Origin: Lolium rigidum
Taxonomy: Eukaryota > Streptophyta > Magnoliopsida > Poales > Poaceae
Direction: 5' to 3'
DNA length: 64,000 bases
NCBI RefSeq assembly: GCF_022539505.1
Contig: NC_061509.1
Span: 209,522,254-209,586,253, forward strand
This document shows positions 1 through 11,347 of the stretch, one piece after another. Numbering within the stretch: position 1 is the first letter of the stretch; each line of letters begins with the position of its first letter. Made by a program: the position numbers and the translations under genes. The notes below the pieces were generated by a model. That model made no database searches and was not told the origin of the DNA. It saw only the letters and a list, made by a program, of their open reading frames with translations.

Positions 1-55
1 NNNNNNNNNNNNNNNNNNNNNNNNNNNNNNNNNNNNNNNNNNNNNNNNNNNNNNN
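1..55. other. Assembly gap (N run)
   Basis: A run of undetermined bases. Sequence resumes inside a retrotransposon gag gene, so the 5' LTR, primer site and Gag N-terminus of the first element are hidden or lie outside the window. Confidence 0.99.
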
Positions 56-1287
56 GTGTTAGTTCGATGATGCTTGCTGCCCATCTCAATAATTTTGTTG
101 AATTGTGTGAAATGCAAAAGTATAAAGATGTAGATGGTGACATTATAAAATTAAAATTGTTTCCTTTCTCATTAAGAGGAAGAGCTAAAGATTGGTTGCT
201 ATCTCTGCCTAAGAATAGTATTGATTCATGGACTAAATGCAAGGATGCTTTTATTGGTAGATATTATCCCCCTGCTAAAATTATATCTTTGAGAAGTAGC
301 ATAATGAATTTTAAACAATTAGATAATGAACATGTTGCTCAAGCTTGGGAAAGAATGAAATCTTTGGTTAAAAATTGCCCAACCCATGGAGTGACTACTT
401 GGATGATCATCCAAACCTTTTATGCGGGGCTGAACTTTTCTTCGCGGAACCTATTGGATTCAGCTGCTGGAGGTACCTTTATGTCCATCACTCTTGGTGA
501 AGCAACAAAGCTCCTTGATAATATGATGATTAATTACTCTGAATGGCACACGGAAAGAGCTCCACAAGGTAAGAAGGTAAATTCAGTCGAAGAAACCTCT
601 TCCTTGAGTGATAAGATTGATGCTATTATGTCTATGCTTGTGAATGATAGGACTAATGTTGATCCTAATAATGTTCCGTTAGCTTCATTGGTTGCCCAAG
701 AAGAACATGTTGATGTAAACTTCATTAAAAATAATAATTTCAACAACAATGCTTATCGGAACAATTCTAGTAATAACTATAGGCCATATCCTTATAATAA
801 TGGTAATGGTTATGCTAATTCTTATGGGAATTCTTACAACAATAATAGGAACACACCCCCTGGACTTGAAGCTATGCTTAAAGAATTTATTAGTACACAA
901 GCTGCTTTTAACAAATCTGTTGAGGAAAAGCTCAATAAAATTGATATTCTCGCTTCTAAGGTTGATAGTCTTGCCTCTGATGTTGATCTTTTAAAATCGA
1001 AAGTTATGCCTAATAGGGATATTGAAAATAAAATTGTTACTACAGCAAATGCCATCCAAGTTAGAATTAATGAGAATATAAGATTGATGGCCGAATTGCA
1101 TGCTAGGTGGGAAAGAGAAGAAAATGAAAAACTTGCTAAAAAGAATAATGTAGCTAAAGTTTGGACTATTACCACCACTAGTAATGTTAATGATTCACAT
1201 GTTGCTGCACCTCCTACCATCAATGATAAAATAATTGGTGTTGGCAATGTTACTACTCCTAGTGCAAAGCGTGCAAAATTGCACTGA
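56..1287 (+). CDS. gag: E1 Gag polyprotein, N-terminally incomplete
   Basis: Encodes the structural capsid-type protein that packages retrotransposon RNA into cytoplasmic particles. The first third has the retrotransposon Gag core signature (LRGRAKDWLLSLP, then WTKCKDAFIGRYYPPAK and EHVAQAWERMKSLV). A helical stretch and an Asn/Tyr/Gly-rich linker follow at about residues 218-260, then a second helical segment with heptad-like spacing (about residues 270-350). There is no CCHC zinc knuckle. The first ATG (67) is not the real start: the comparison with E6 and E8 shows about 35 more residues upstream. The frame stops at 1285-1287, where E1 has an extra base relative to E8. The protease continues in another frame, so this is either decayed or contains a sequence error. 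Confidence 0.85.
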
Positions 1288-2017
1288 AGCTGCTAAAGCT
1301 ACTGAAGCTGCCTGTGATAAAGCTGCTGAAATTTTTTCCAACATTGGGGATGATGATCCCATTGCTTTAGATTGTAATGGTTTGGATTTTGATGATTGCC
1401 ACATCTCTGAAGTTATAAAGTTCTTACAAAAACTTGCTAAGAGTCCTAATGCTAGTGCTATAAATTTAGCCTTTACAAAACATATTACAAATGCTCTCAT
1501 AAAAGCTAGAGAAGAGAAACTAAAACTTGAAACTTCTATTCCTAGAAAGCTAGAAGATGGTTGGGAGCCCATCATTAAGATGAAGGTCAATAACTTTGAT
1601 TGTAATGCTTTATGTGATCTTGGTGCAAGTATTTCCGTTATGCCTAAGAAAATCTATAATATGCTTGACTTGCCACCATTGAAGAATTGTTATTTGGATG
1701 TTAATCTTGTTGATAATGCTATAAAGAAACCTTTGGGGAGAGTTGATAATGTTCGCATTACCGTTAACAATAACCTTGTCCCCGTTGATTTTGTTGTCTT
1801 GGATATTGAATGCAATGCATCTTGTCCCATTATATTGGGAAGACCTTTTCTTCGAGCTGTTGGTGCTACCATTGATATGAAGGAAGGTAATATTAAATAT
1901 CAATTTCCTCTCAAGAAAGGTATGGAACACTTCCCTAGAAAGAGAATGAAGTTACCTTTTGATTCTATTATTAGAACAAGTTATGATGTTGATACTTCGT
2001 CTCTCGATAATACTTGA
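1235..2017 (+). CDS. E1 retropepsin-like protease region
   Basis: Encodes the aspartic protease part of Gag-Pro, which cleaves the polyprotein. The active-site motif is CDLGASISVMP (near 1612-1645), the Athila-type form of D-T/S-G. The flap and C-terminal signature ASCPIILGRPFLRAVGA follows at about 1817-1870. The frame ends at a TGA at 2015-2017 after a basic tail (FPRKRMKLPF). In E6 the equivalent reading frame is continuous with Gag, so the break near 1283 is an indel. Nothing resembling reverse transcriptase follows. The residues before about 1290 in this frame are a shadow of Gag. Confidence 0.85.
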   Translation: MVLAMLLLLVQSVQNCTEAAKATEAACDKAAEIFSNIGDDDPIALDCNGLDFDDCHISEVIKFLQKLAKSPNASAINLAFTKHITNALIKAREEKLKLETSIPRKLEDGWEPIIKMKVNNFDCNALCDLGASISVMPKKIYNMLDLPPLKNCYLDVNLVDNAIKKPLGRVDNVRITVNNNLVPVDFVVLDIECNASCPIILGRPFLRAVGATIDMKEGNIKYQFPLKKGMEHFPRKRMKLPFDSIIRTSYDVDTSSLDNT

Positions 2018-4612
2018 TATACACTTTACGCGCCTAGGCGAAAGGCGTTAAAAAAAAGCGCTTATGGGAGACAACCCATGTTTTTACTACAGTATTTTTG
2101 TTTTATATTTGAGTCTTGGAAGTTGTTTACTACTGTAGCAACCTCTCCTTATCTTAGTTTTGTGCTTTGTTGTGCCAAGTAAAGTCGTTGATAGTAAGGT
2201 TCATACTAGATTTGGATTACTTGCGCGATAGCAGATTTCTTTTCTGTCACGAATTTCGACCTGCCCCTCTGTAGGTAGCTCATAAAAATATGCCAATTTA
2301 CGTGCGTGATCCTCAGATATGTACGCAACTTTCATTCAATTTGGGCATTTTCATTTGAGGAAGTCTGGTTCCTCAATAAAATCCATCTTTACGGACTGTT
2401 CTGTTTTGACAGATTCTGCCTTTTTATTTCGCATTGCCTCTTTTGCTATGTTGGATGAATTTCTTTGATCTATTAATGTCCAGTAGCTTTATGCAATGTC
2501 CAGAAGTGTTAAGAATGATTGTGTCACCTCTGAACATGTTAATTTTTATTGTACACTAACCCTCTAATGAGTTGTTTCGAGTTTGGTGTGGAGGAAGTTT
2601 TCAAGGATCAAGAGAGGAAATGATGCAATATGATCAAGGAGAGTGAAAGCTCTAAGCTTGGGGATGCCCCGGTGGTTCACCCCTGCATATTTTAAGAAGA
2701 CTCAAGCGTCTAAGCTTGGGGATGCCCAAGGCATCGCCTTCTTCATCGACAACATTATCAGGTTCCTCCCGTGAAACTATATTTTTATTCCATCACATCT
2801 TATGTGCTTTGCTTGGAGCGTCGGTTTGTTTTTGTTTTTGTTTTGTTTGAATAAAATGGATCCTAGCATTCATTGTGTGGGAGAGAGACACGCTCAGCTG
2901 TTGCATATGGACAAATATGTCCTTAGGCTTTACTCATAGTATTCATGGCGAAGGTTGAATCTTCTTCGTTAAATTGTTATATGGTTGGAATCGGGAAATG
3001 CTACATGTAGTAAATTCTAAAATGTCTTGAATAATTTGATACTTGGCAATTGTTGTGCTCATGTTTAAGCTCTTGCATCATATACTTTGCACCCATTAAT
3101 GAAGAAACACCTAGAGCTTGCTAAATTTGGTTTGCATATTTGGTCTCTCTAAAGTCTAGATAATTTCTAGTATTGAGTTTTGAACAACAAGGAAGACGGT
3201 GTAGAGTCTTATAATGTTTACAATATGTATTTTATGTGAGTTTTGCTGCACCGGTTCATCCTTGTGCTTGTTTCAAATAACCTTGCTAGCCTAAACCTTG
3301 TATCGAGAGGGAATACTTCTCATGCATCCAAAATCCTTGAGCCAACCACTATGCCATTTGTGTCCACCATATCTACCTACTACATGGTATTTCTCCGCCA
3401 TTCCAAAGTAAATTGCTTGAGTGCTACCTTTAAAATTTCCATTCTTCACCTTTACAATATATAGCTCATGGGACAAATAGCTTAAAAACTATTGTGGTAT
3501 TGAATATGTACTTATGCACTTTATCTCTTATTAAGTTGCTTGTTGTGCGATAACCATGTTTATGGGGACGCCATCAACTACTCTTTGTTGAATATCATGT
3601 GAGTTGCTATGCATGTCCGTCTTGTCTGAAGTAAGAGAGATCTACCACTTTAATGGTTAGAGCATGCATATTGTTAGAGAAGAACATTGGGCCGCTAACT
3701 AAAGCCATGAATCATGGTGGAAGTTTCGAGTTTTGGACATATATCCTCAATCTCATATGAGAATACTAATTGTTGCTACATGCTTATGCATTAAAGAGGA
3801 GTCCATTATCTCGTTGTCTATGTTGTCCCGGTATGGATGTCTAAGTTGAGAATAATCAAAAGCGAGAAATCCAAAATGCGAGCTTTCTCCTTAGACCTTT
3901 GTACGGGCGGCATGGAGGTACCCCATTGTGACACTTGGTTAAAACATGTGTATTGCGATGATCCGGTAGTCCAAGCTAATTAGGACAAGGTGCGGGCACT
4001 ATTAGTATACTATGCATGAGGCTTGCAACTTGTAAGATATAATTTACATAATACATATGCTTTATTACTACCGTTGACAAAATTGTTTCTTGTTTTCAAA
4101 ATAAAAGCTCTAGCACAAATATAGCAATCGATGCTTTCCTCTTTGAAGGACCTTTCTTTTACTTCTATGTTGAGTCAGTTCACCTATCTCTCTCCACCTC
4201 AAGAAGCAAACACTTGTGTGAATTGTGCATTGATTCCTACATACTTGCATATTGCACTTGTTATATTACTCTATGTTGACAATTATCCATGAGATACACA
4301 TGTTATAAGTTGAAAGCAACCGCTGAAACTTAATCTTCCTTTGTGTTGCTTCAATACCTTTACTTTGATTTATTGCTTTATGAGTTAACTCTTATGCAAG
4401 ACTTATTGATGCTTGTCTTGAAGTGCTATTCATGAAAAGTCTTTGCTTTATGATTCATTTGTTTACTCATGTCATTACCATTGTTTTGATCGCTGCATTC
4501 ATTACATATGCTTACAATAGTATGATCAAGGTTATGATGGCATGTCACTCCAGAAATTATCTTTGTTATCGTTTACCTGCTAGGGACGAGCAGGAACTAA
4601 GCTTGGGGATGC
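2018..4612 (+). other. E1 3' internal non-coding region
   Basis: About 2.6 kb without a credible gene. It aligns by eye with E8 55644-58302, with the reverse strand of E6 28065-30622 and with fragment F4, so it is a conserved part of this element class. Two copies of the polypurine-tract motif AAGCTTGGGGATGC lie at 2654-2667 and 2712-2725, well upstream of the functional copy next to the LTR. Confidence 0.8.
4599..4612 (+). other. E1 polypurine tract
   Basis: AAGCTTGGGGATGC ends exactly one base before the 3' LTR. This is the expected position of the plus-strand DNA primer, and the motif holds the same position in E3, E6 and E8. Confidence 0.75.
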
Positions 4613-6217
4613 TGATACGTCTCCGACGTATCGATAATTTCTTATGTTCCATGCCACATTATTGATGATATCTACATGTTTTATACACATTATATGTCGT
4701 ATTTATGCATTTTCCGGCACTAACCTATTAACGAGATGCCGAAGAGCCGATTCTTTGTTTTCTGCTTGTTTTTGGTTTCAGAAATCCTACAAAGGAAATA
4801 TTCTCGGAATTGGACGAAATCAACGCCCGGGGGCCTATTTTGCCATGAAGCTTCCGGAAGACCGAAGAGAAGAGCGAAGTGGGGCCACGAGGCGCCGCGA
4901 CACTAGGGCGGCGCGGCCCGAGGACGGGCCGCGCGGCCCTGGCGTGTGGGGCCCCGCGTGGCCCCTCCGACTCTGCCCTTCCGCCTACTTAAGGTCTTCG
5001 TCGCGAAACCCCCGATGCCGAGAGCCACGATACGGAAAACCTTGCGAGACGCCGCCGCCGCCAATCCCATCTCGGGGGATTACGGAGATCACCTCCGGCA
5101 CCTGCCGGAGAGGGAATCATCTCCCGGAGGACTCTTCACCGCCATGGTCGCCTCCGGAGTGATGAGTGAGTAGTTCACCCCTGGACTATGGGTCCATAGC
5201 GGTAGCTAGATGGTTGTCTTCTCCTCATGTGCTTCATTGTCGGATCTTGTGAGCTGCCTAACATGATCAAGATCATCTATACTGTAATTCTATATGTTGT
5301 GTTTGTCGGGATCCGATGGATAGAGAATACTATGTTATGTTGATTATCAATCTATTACCTATGTGTTGTTTATGATCTTGCATGCTCTCCGTTATTAGTA
5401 GAGGCTGCGGCCAAGTTTTTGCTCTTAACTCCAAGAGGGAGTATTTATGCTCGATAGTGGGTTCATGCCTCCATTAAATTTGGGACGGTGACGAGAAAGT
5501 TCTAAGGTTGTGGATGTGCTTGTTGCCACTAGGGATAAAACATTGATGCTATGTCCGAGGATGTAGTTATTGATTACATTACGCACCATACTTAATGCAA
5601 TTGTACTGTTGTTTTGCAACTTAATGCTGGAAGGGGTTCGGATGATAACACTGAAGGTGGACTTTTTAGGCATAGATGCATCGTTGGATAGCGGTCTATG
5701 TACTTTGTCGTAATGCCCAATTAAATCTCACAATATTCATCATATCATGTATGTGCATTGTTATGCCCTCTCTATTTGTCAATTGCCCAGCTGTAATTTG
5801 TTCACCCAACATGCTATTTATCTTATGGGAGAGACACCTCTAGTGAGCTGTGGACCCCGGTCCATTCTTTTACATCGAATACAATCTCTTGCCAATACTT
5901 GTTCTTTCTTGTTCTTTGCAAACAATCATCATCCACACTATACATCTAATCCTTTGTTACAGACAAGCCGGTGAGATTGAAAACCTCAGCTGTTTCGTTG
6001 GGGGCAAAGTACTTTGGTTGTGTTGTGCAGGTTCCACGTTGGCGCCGGAATCCCTGGTGTTGCGCCGCACTACATCCCGCCGCCATCAACCTTCGACGTT
6101 CTTCTTGGCTCCTCCTGGTTCGATAAACCTTGGTTTCTTTCTGAGGGAAAACTTGCCGCTGTGCGCATCACACCTTCCTCTTGGGGTTCCCAACGGACAT
6201 GTGCCGTACGCGTATCA
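4613..6217 (+). repeat. E1 3' LTR
   Basis: A 1605-bp LTR starting TGATACGTCTCC and ending ACGCGTATCA, giving an imperfect terminal inverted repeat. The start is fixed by the polypurine tract and the end by the switch to E2 pol sequence. It resembles the E8 LTRs across its length, especially the last 400 bp (CACGTTGGCGCCGGAATCCC region). Short open frames at 4644-5162 and 5850-6383 are incidental. Confidence 0.9.
4881..4992 (+). promoter_or_regulatory. E1 LTR GC-rich inverted repeat and TATA-like box
   Basis: A strongly GC-rich block with several CGCGGCC and GGCGCGGCC palindromic arms (about 4881-4962) lies just upstream of a TATA-like CTACTTAAGG (TACTTAA at 4986-4992). The same order, hairpin then TATA-like box, is seen in the other LTRs of the window, so this is the likely Pol II core promoter of the LTR. 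Confidence 0.55.
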
Positions 6218-6565
6218 AGCCCCCGAGCCTTTCTCGACCTTTTCTTTCTTCTTTGGCTGTTTTCTTGCCTTAGTCGATCTTTCACTTATCTCTTCCCAAA
6301 ATACTCCGGGTGGTATTGCTAGACACTGCGACCCGATATTTGCCAAAATGTCGGCTTCGTCATTACTGAGCCTGCTAACATGATTTACCTCGCACCCAAT
6401 CGAAAAGCTTCTCGAGTTCATTGTATAACTCTTTATATGCTATCATGCTATCATTGATTGCGTCACATTGATTCATCACTTGTTGAGCCACCAGCTGAGA
6501 GTCGCCGTATATTTTTAATCGGGTCGCACCGCAGGCCTTCGCCATCTTCATCCCGTGTATCTTGA
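6218..6565 (-). pseudogene. E2 second RNase H domain, C-terminal part
   Basis: The minus-strand frame 6421-6215 contains CEVNHVSRLSNDEADILAN, which matches the E5 RNase H near 35118-35175 and includes the last acidic residue of the DEDD set (DEAD). Upstream, the frame-shifted stretch 6463-6565 corresponds to the E5 region with GDSQLVAQQVMNQ. The first catalytic residues lie in the deleted segment. The remnant ends at 6218 where E1 inserted. Confidence 0.8.
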
Positions 6566-7240
6566 GAGCACTTTGTCGGGTTTAGCTTGAGGCAAAATTT
6601 GTCGAGGTTATCGAAAGTTTCTCTGAGATCGTCGATCAACGTTGATCCTTCCTTTGTTGTTATGACGACATCATCGATGTATACTTGGACGTTTTTGCCA
6701 ATCTGCGTGGCCAAGCACTTCTGCATCATCCGCTGGTATGTTGCACCCGCGTTTTCCAACCCAAACGGCATTGTTCTGTAACAGAATACGCCATAGGGGG
6801 TAATGAAAGCTGTTTTGACTTCATCTTCCTCCTTCAATCGAATCTGGTTGTAACCAGAATATGCCTCCAAGAAGGAAAGACGTTCACAACCTACCGTCGA
6901 GTCAATAATTTTATCGATCCTTGGGAGGGGGAAGTGATCCTTTGGACAATGTTTATTTAGACACGTGAAGTCGACGCACATGCGAAGGACCTCTGTGTTT
7001 TCTTCGGGACCAGCACTGGGTTTGCTACCCAGGTGGCTTCTGTGTGTATCTCTTTAATGAACTCAGCTTCTCTGAGTCGATTGATTTCTGACAGCATAGC
7101 TTTGTGGTTTGGTTCCGAAAAATGCCGTAGAGGTTGTCTGATTGGCCTAGCCAATGGATCCGAATTTAGGGGGTGCTCGGCAAGTTCCCTGGGTACTCCT
7201 GGCATGTCAGCTGGACACCATGCGAAGATTTCCCAGCGCT
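6566..7240 (-). pseudogene. E2 reverse transcriptase (truncated)
   Basis: The minus-strand frames 7205-6957 and 6981-6566 give RT fingers and palm: ATWVANPVLVPKK, then MCVDFTCLNKHCPKDHFPLP, SGYNQIRL, TPYGVFCYRTMPFGL and the catalytic VYIDDVV. Homology to RT stops right after LNPTKCS, and the next bases match RNase H. The thumb, connection and first RNase H domain are therefore missing compared with E5. A frameshift separates the two frames near 6970. Confidence 0.88.
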
Positions 7241-7268
7241 CACGGAGGAACTCGACAAGCGCGCTTTC

Positions 7269-7867
7269 CTATGCAAGGTCCATGTTTGTGGCGATAGCTG
7301 TCGTCTTCTTGGGATCTGTTGGATGTATCTGCACTTCGTTCGAGTTTTTGGTAGTATCAAAGGTTGGTTCCTTAAGCGGCCTCCCAACGTCTGGCAACAC
7401 GTCGTAGTCTGTTGTTAGCTTTGACGCCATATATTCTGCTTGCATCCCGAAAGTTTCCGACAGACGATGGAAATCCTTGTCGCACTTATCCGCTAGCGCA
7501 AAACTAAATTTCACCGTAATTGGTCCCCTCCAGGGAGCCTCCACAACAAGTACGTGTAGTGGGGTACTGCCATGAATCTGGCATACGCGGGTCGTCCCAA
7601 TAAGGCGTGGTACTATGATGGAAAATCCACGACTTCAAATTCTAGCCTCTCGATCCTGTAATTCTCTCGGGTTCCAAACTGAACGTCGAGATTGATTTTC
7701 CCCAATAGGTAACTTGGCTTGTCTGGTGTGATACCATGGAAACGCGTATCCGTTGGTTTTAAGTTCGCCAAGGATATATTCCTCTTCCTCAATGTATCTG
7801 CATATATAAGGTTTAGACTGCTGCCTCCATCTATAAATACTCGCGACATGTCGAATCCTACAATCAC
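7269..7867 (-). pseudogene. E2 aspartic protease and linker
   Basis: The minus-strand frame 7867-7613 holds the retropepsin core FIDGGSSLNLIYADTL, where the active site is written DGG as in E5. It then holds the conserved GKINLDVQFGTRENYRIE strand and VVDFPS. The frame then shifts, and 7544-7269 encodes the linker before RT (FALADKCDKDFHRLSETFG). The region aligns with E5 24640-25230. The frame breaks preclude a working protease. Confidence 0.85.
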
Positions 7868-7928
7868 CGCTGGTAAGATTAAGGTTGATTGCCCTGGTCG
7901 AGGAACTTGCTGCGGGTGATCCGATATC

Positions 7929-8705
7929 CTATCCCGACCAATTTAGATACTCTATTGTTGGAGGAGGCATCTTCTCTGCCATAAAAACTTGTCGCGAAAT
8001 CACTTTCTGAGCTCTATTGGTTGGCCTAGCCTTTTGAATCATCGAGACCGCGCCGTTGGTGTCGATATACGGAGGCGGTGGTGGTGCTGCCGCTATTCTG
8101 AGCTGGTGCCGATTTTCGTCCGTAATTGCGGGAGGAGGCGGAAGGTGAACCTCGCTCCTTGGCCCCTGAGGGTATCTGTTTGCTGCCTGTGCGTTGGCAT
8201 GCCCTGCAAATCTGTTCAACGTCTGAAAAGTTCGGTAATCTTTCTGCAAGTGTCCAGATTGTCTCTTTCCATTGTTGTCGAGATAAAAGTGCATTTGGCA
8301 CGGTCCGTTCATCATATCTTCGGGAGATATGTACGGCCTCTGGAACCTTGGACCATTATTTTGCCTATTTGGGCGGGGACCATCCCGCTGCCCGCTGCTT
8401 TTTTGATAATCATCTCGGTTGTTTCCTTCATTATTTCCGCGGAAGCCGGCCGATATTTGGCCGGGACCGTTGTGATCTGAGTACTGTCGAGGAAAACGCC
8501 GTCTATTTTGGAAGTTTCAGTTCCGATCCTCCTCGGGCGACCTATGCCGCTTATTATTGACAGCATCCTCTCCATCTGCCCAGCGATTTGCTATCTCCAT
8601 GAGTGCTGCTATTGTCTTTGGATTAGTCCTTTCGAGGTCCTCGATAAAATCCTACCTGCGGATTCCCCCGACAAAAGCATCTATCGCTCTCTCATCCGAT
8701 ACATT
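7929..8705 (-). pseudogene. E2 Gag C-terminal region with a damaged zinc-knuckle-like motif
   Basis: Frame 8315-7929 (MMNGPCQMHF...) aligns with the start of the E5 frame at 24164. It has the Cys/His-spaced stretch CQMHF...GHLQKDY. The last cysteine, present in E5 (GHLQKEC), is tyrosine here, so metal binding would be lost. A proline-rich linker and a conserved block (KVISRQVFMAEKMPPPTIEY) follow. The adjacent frame 8575-8312 matches the E5 segment 23892-24167. Frameshifts separate the pieces. Confidence 0.8.
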
Positions 8706-9182
8706 TTATGCCGAGTTTTTGATAATATTCCACCTTTGTATGTACGCCCTCATCGACTCGTCATACTTCTGCCGACAGGCTCTCAACTCCTCTATTGATG
8801 CAGGTTTCTTGCACGTGGACAAGAAATTCTTTACGAACAGATCCTCGAAGGTTTCCCAACTGTTGATAGATCCAGGTGGTAACTTCTTGATCCATGATTG
8901 AGCTGCACCACTTAGATACACCTGGATGCTTTGCATAGCTGTCGTCTTAGTTCCACCCGTCAGCTTTACTGTCTCCAGGTAATCAACCAACCAGTCCTCA
9001 GAATCTTGCAATCCGTCAATTTTTTTATAACTATCAGGCAACTTGAAATCTGACGGTACTCGCGTTTTGCGGACTCGTCGAGTGAAACAGGAGAGTCCGC
9101 ACAGATCTTCGTCATCTACTTCAGGTGATTGCCGATGTTCTCTCCTTTCTTGTCGCGCCCTGTCAACCCGTGTCTGCGCCAC
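8706..9182 (-). pseudogene. gag: E2 Gag core domain
   Basis: Contains the retrotransposon Gag fold signature: DWLVDYLETVKLTGG, SIQVYLSGAAQSWIKKLPPG, then SWETFEDLFVKNF and ELRACRQKYDESMRAYIQRW. It aligns closely with E5 23391-23755 and forms the capsid domain in related elements. It opens out of a basic, Arg-rich segment (RVDRARQERREHRQ). The frame ends at 8706, where E5 continues, so an indel is present. Confidence 0.88.
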
Positions 9183-10465
9183 TGTGTCTCTAGCCGACGT
9201 TCTTGGGGTGGTTGGACTGCCCCTGCAAGCCGTGGACTATTTTGCCTTGCGGCACCTTCGGGAGGTGTGCTTGTACTTGCAAACGCCGTCCCCATGACTC
9301 CGACTCCTGCCAAAGCCATGTTATACAATGCCTCTCTTGGATCTCCTGCAGGTGGCCTGTTTGCCAGTATAAAGGCCTGTGTCGCCATATATCCTGCTTC
9401 CGGGGTTTTTGGGATAATGTTCCCTCTTGTGTCGATCGACATGAAGGACATGTTGAGGTTTTGAATTAAATTTTCCCTGTCGGCCTCAGGTATATTTTGC
9501 AGCCGAGATCTTGCTCTATTTCGAGCTGCTCTGTGACTATCTCCTGAAGTACCTGACTGTCGGCTCAACTCTGCCCTTCGCCTGCTTGACTCGGCAACTC
9601 CCTCCCTTCTTCTATTCAGGTCAGCTGTCTGTTTTTCTAATTCTCTTCCAACACGGGCGAGTTTGTATTGGTATGCTTATAATTCTTCCGCCGTAGCAGT
9701 TGTGGTCATTGGTTCTGTACCATCCATGGCTCTTGCGGCTCTATCCCACGCTGCTTGTGGGAGTTGAACCCTTAGATGCGGTGTAGGCCCGACATATTTA
9801 GTGCCTAAACCTCGCCTGAGATCAGCGGGATCGACATATGGGTTTTCCGCGTCGTGGAAAGCCTCTGAAGTCTCCGGCTCTGCTTGACTTTCTTCCTCAA
9901 CGGCATATACTTGGTGATGTGTGGAAGCTTGATTGTCGTCGATATCGGTGTCACCGTCATATAGATCGGCGAAAACCTCACGAATAGAAGTAGATCTGTC
10001 GATGAAATTGAAATCGCCGACGCTGTCGGAGTCGCTGCTTATATTTGAGTCCGCAGATGACCCGACGGATATGTTGCTGAAGATCTTGATGAGCTCGCCG
10101 CTTGATGCAAGCTTGGTGGAGATTGCCGATGAAATCTCTTCATCACCAGACTCGAACGATGAAACCGATCCCGATGAACCAGAGCCAGCTGCACCCGATC
10201 TCGCCGAATCCGATCTTGCGAGACGATGAGATCCTACCTTCCCGACGCGGAAGTGGAACTTTCTGAACGCCATGTCCATGGGCTCCTCCAGATACGCATA
10301 TGCATCCATACGGGGGGGGGGGGGGTGAGTAACAAAATCGACTAGGGTGGTTTCGATCTGTTTACCTCGATCCATCGCGTTGCTTGCTACTGAAGATGTT
10401 GATGATGTCGAACGTGCCATCGAGATCAGAACCTTGCCGCCTCTAATTCCAACAGACGGTGCCAA
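9116..10465 (-). pseudogene. E2 Gag N-terminal extension
   Basis: Two minus-strand frames (10465-9677 and 9568-9116) precede the Gag core. The first is most plausibly started at the ATG near 10417 (MARSTSSTSSVASN), since the earlier ATG overlaps the primer site. It is rich in Ser, Gly and Asp, and contains a proline run encoded by a 14-base G tract at 10312-10325. The second has NIPEADRENLIQNLNMSFMS and Ala/Pro-rich sequence. Long N-terminal extensions are usual in Tat-lineage Gag. The function of the extension is unknown to me. Confidence 0.65.
10449..10464 (-). other. E2 primer binding site
   Basis: Reading on the minus strand, the 5' LTR end CCCTTATCA is followed after two bases by TGGCACCGTCTGTTGG, which has the TGG start expected for pairing with a tRNA CCA end. 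I cannot name the tRNA with confidence. It clearly differs from the tRNA-Asp-type site of the Athila elements in this window. Confidence 0.6.
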
Positions 10466-10466
10466 T

Positions 10467-10834
10467 TGATAAGGGATTAACTTATCAATGCCTACAAGTT
10501 GTAGACTAGGGTTTAGTTGGAAGAAGAGGGCAAGTAGATCTCGAAGATTTCAGCCGGAAAAATACTCGACTGCTATGAAAACTAAGGTTGCTTGAAACAA
10601 TGAGTCGATCCTTTCTTTGTCCCTCGACTCCCCCTTATATAGGAGGCGGAGCCGAGGGATTCGTGATACACAAGTTACAGAGTCCGGGAGGGTTTCTGAA
10701 CCGTCCCGTAACAATTACAAGTTGATATTCCTAATACAATTCTATCTTTTCCAACTATGTAAAACCTCGGGTCGTGGGCCTCCAGTAAACCCCGGGTACC
10801 TTCTTCGGCAGGCCCATTGGGGATGCCTATGTCA
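10467..10834 (-). repeat. E2 5' LTR
   Basis: A 368-bp LTR reading TGACATAGGC ... CCCTTATCA on the minus strand. It aligns with the split E5 3' LTR (60217-62127), which gives independent support for both ends. It is short compared with the Athila-lineage LTRs here (1.4-1.9 kb). A TATA box (TATATAA on the minus strand, 10641-10635) sits in the same context as in E5. Confidence 0.92.
10635..10641 (-). promoter_or_regulatory. E2 LTR TATA box
   Basis: CCTATATAAGGGGGAGTCGA on the minus strand is identical in E5 at 60432-60451, so it is the likely core promoter of this LTR family. Confidence 0.7.
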
Positions 10835-11347
10835 CCTGGACCCCCCAAGAAATTTCCAATAAGTACAAGCGTCAAAGCTTGGGGATGCCCGAGGCACCCC
10901 CTCTTCATCAGTAAAAAGCACCAGGTCATTTTTCAATGTGCTATATTTTTATTGCTTCATGCATTATGTGCTTTTCTTGGAGCGTCTTTATTTTTGTTTT
11001 CTGTTGTTTTGTTTTGTTTGCTGTAACAAGTGGTTGGACCCCATCATATTTGTTTTGGAGAGAGACACGCTCCGTTTTAATTGCATGAACGCTCTAGTTT
11101 TCACTCATATGTTCAACGAGCGTTCTATTTTTGCGAGTACTGCGTTTAAGCTCTAGTTTTTTTCATTCATATTATGTTCAGAGCTTGTTAGTTTCCTTAT
11201 GAATAGCTCTCTGTTCTTTATGTTTATTATCTATGAAATTTGTTTCAAATAAGTTGATTGGTGTTGGATACAAGTAAAAAGTCTCATATTAATAGTGATG
11301 CAAATGAAAGATCTCCTTTGATGTTTCAATTGAGTTGACTTGATGAT
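10835..11347 (+). mobile_element. F4 left part: fragment of an older Athila-type element
   Basis: Begins right at the outer end of the E2 LTR and contains AAGCTTGGGGATGC (10875-10888), the GGAGAGAGACACGCTC block and neighbouring sequence found in the 3' internal regions of E1 and E8. It continues as F4 right after E3. The last five bases (11343-11347, ATGAT) are the E3 target duplication. It carries no gene. Confidence 0.75.

Larger units (their letters stand above)
56..6217 (+). mobile_element. E1: Athila-lineage LTR retrotransposon, 5'-truncated by the gap
   Basis: The order is gag, retropepsin, a long non-coding 3' internal region, a polypurine tract and a 3' LTR. The Gag and protease are close to those of E6 and E8 in this window, and the LTR begins TGATACGTCTC and ends ACGCGTATCA. 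No reverse transcriptase, RNase H or integrase lies between the protease stop and the LTR, so this is a non-autonomous design. The LTR abuts E2 pol sequence, so E1 inserted into E2. The target duplication cannot be checked because the left end is missing; the right flank begins AGCCC. Confidence 0.9.
6218..10834 (-). mobile_element. E2: Tat-lineage Gypsy retrotransposon, 5' part
   Basis: Reading leftwards on the minus strand: 5' LTR (10834-10467), primer site, Gag, zinc-knuckle-like region, protease, reverse transcriptase and part of an RNase H domain, cut at 6218 by E1. It is the same family as E5: the LTRs share TGACATAGGCATCCCC at the start and matching promoter and 3' ends, and the proteins align throughout. 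The two copies lie in opposite orientation. Many frame breaks and an internal deletion of about 0.9 kb relative to E5 show that it is dead. Confidence 0.92.

Noticed and set aside
4644..5162. 172-aa frame at the start of the E1 LTR
   Set aside because: It spans the LTR hairpin and TATA region and has no conserved counterpart frame in the E8 LTRs.
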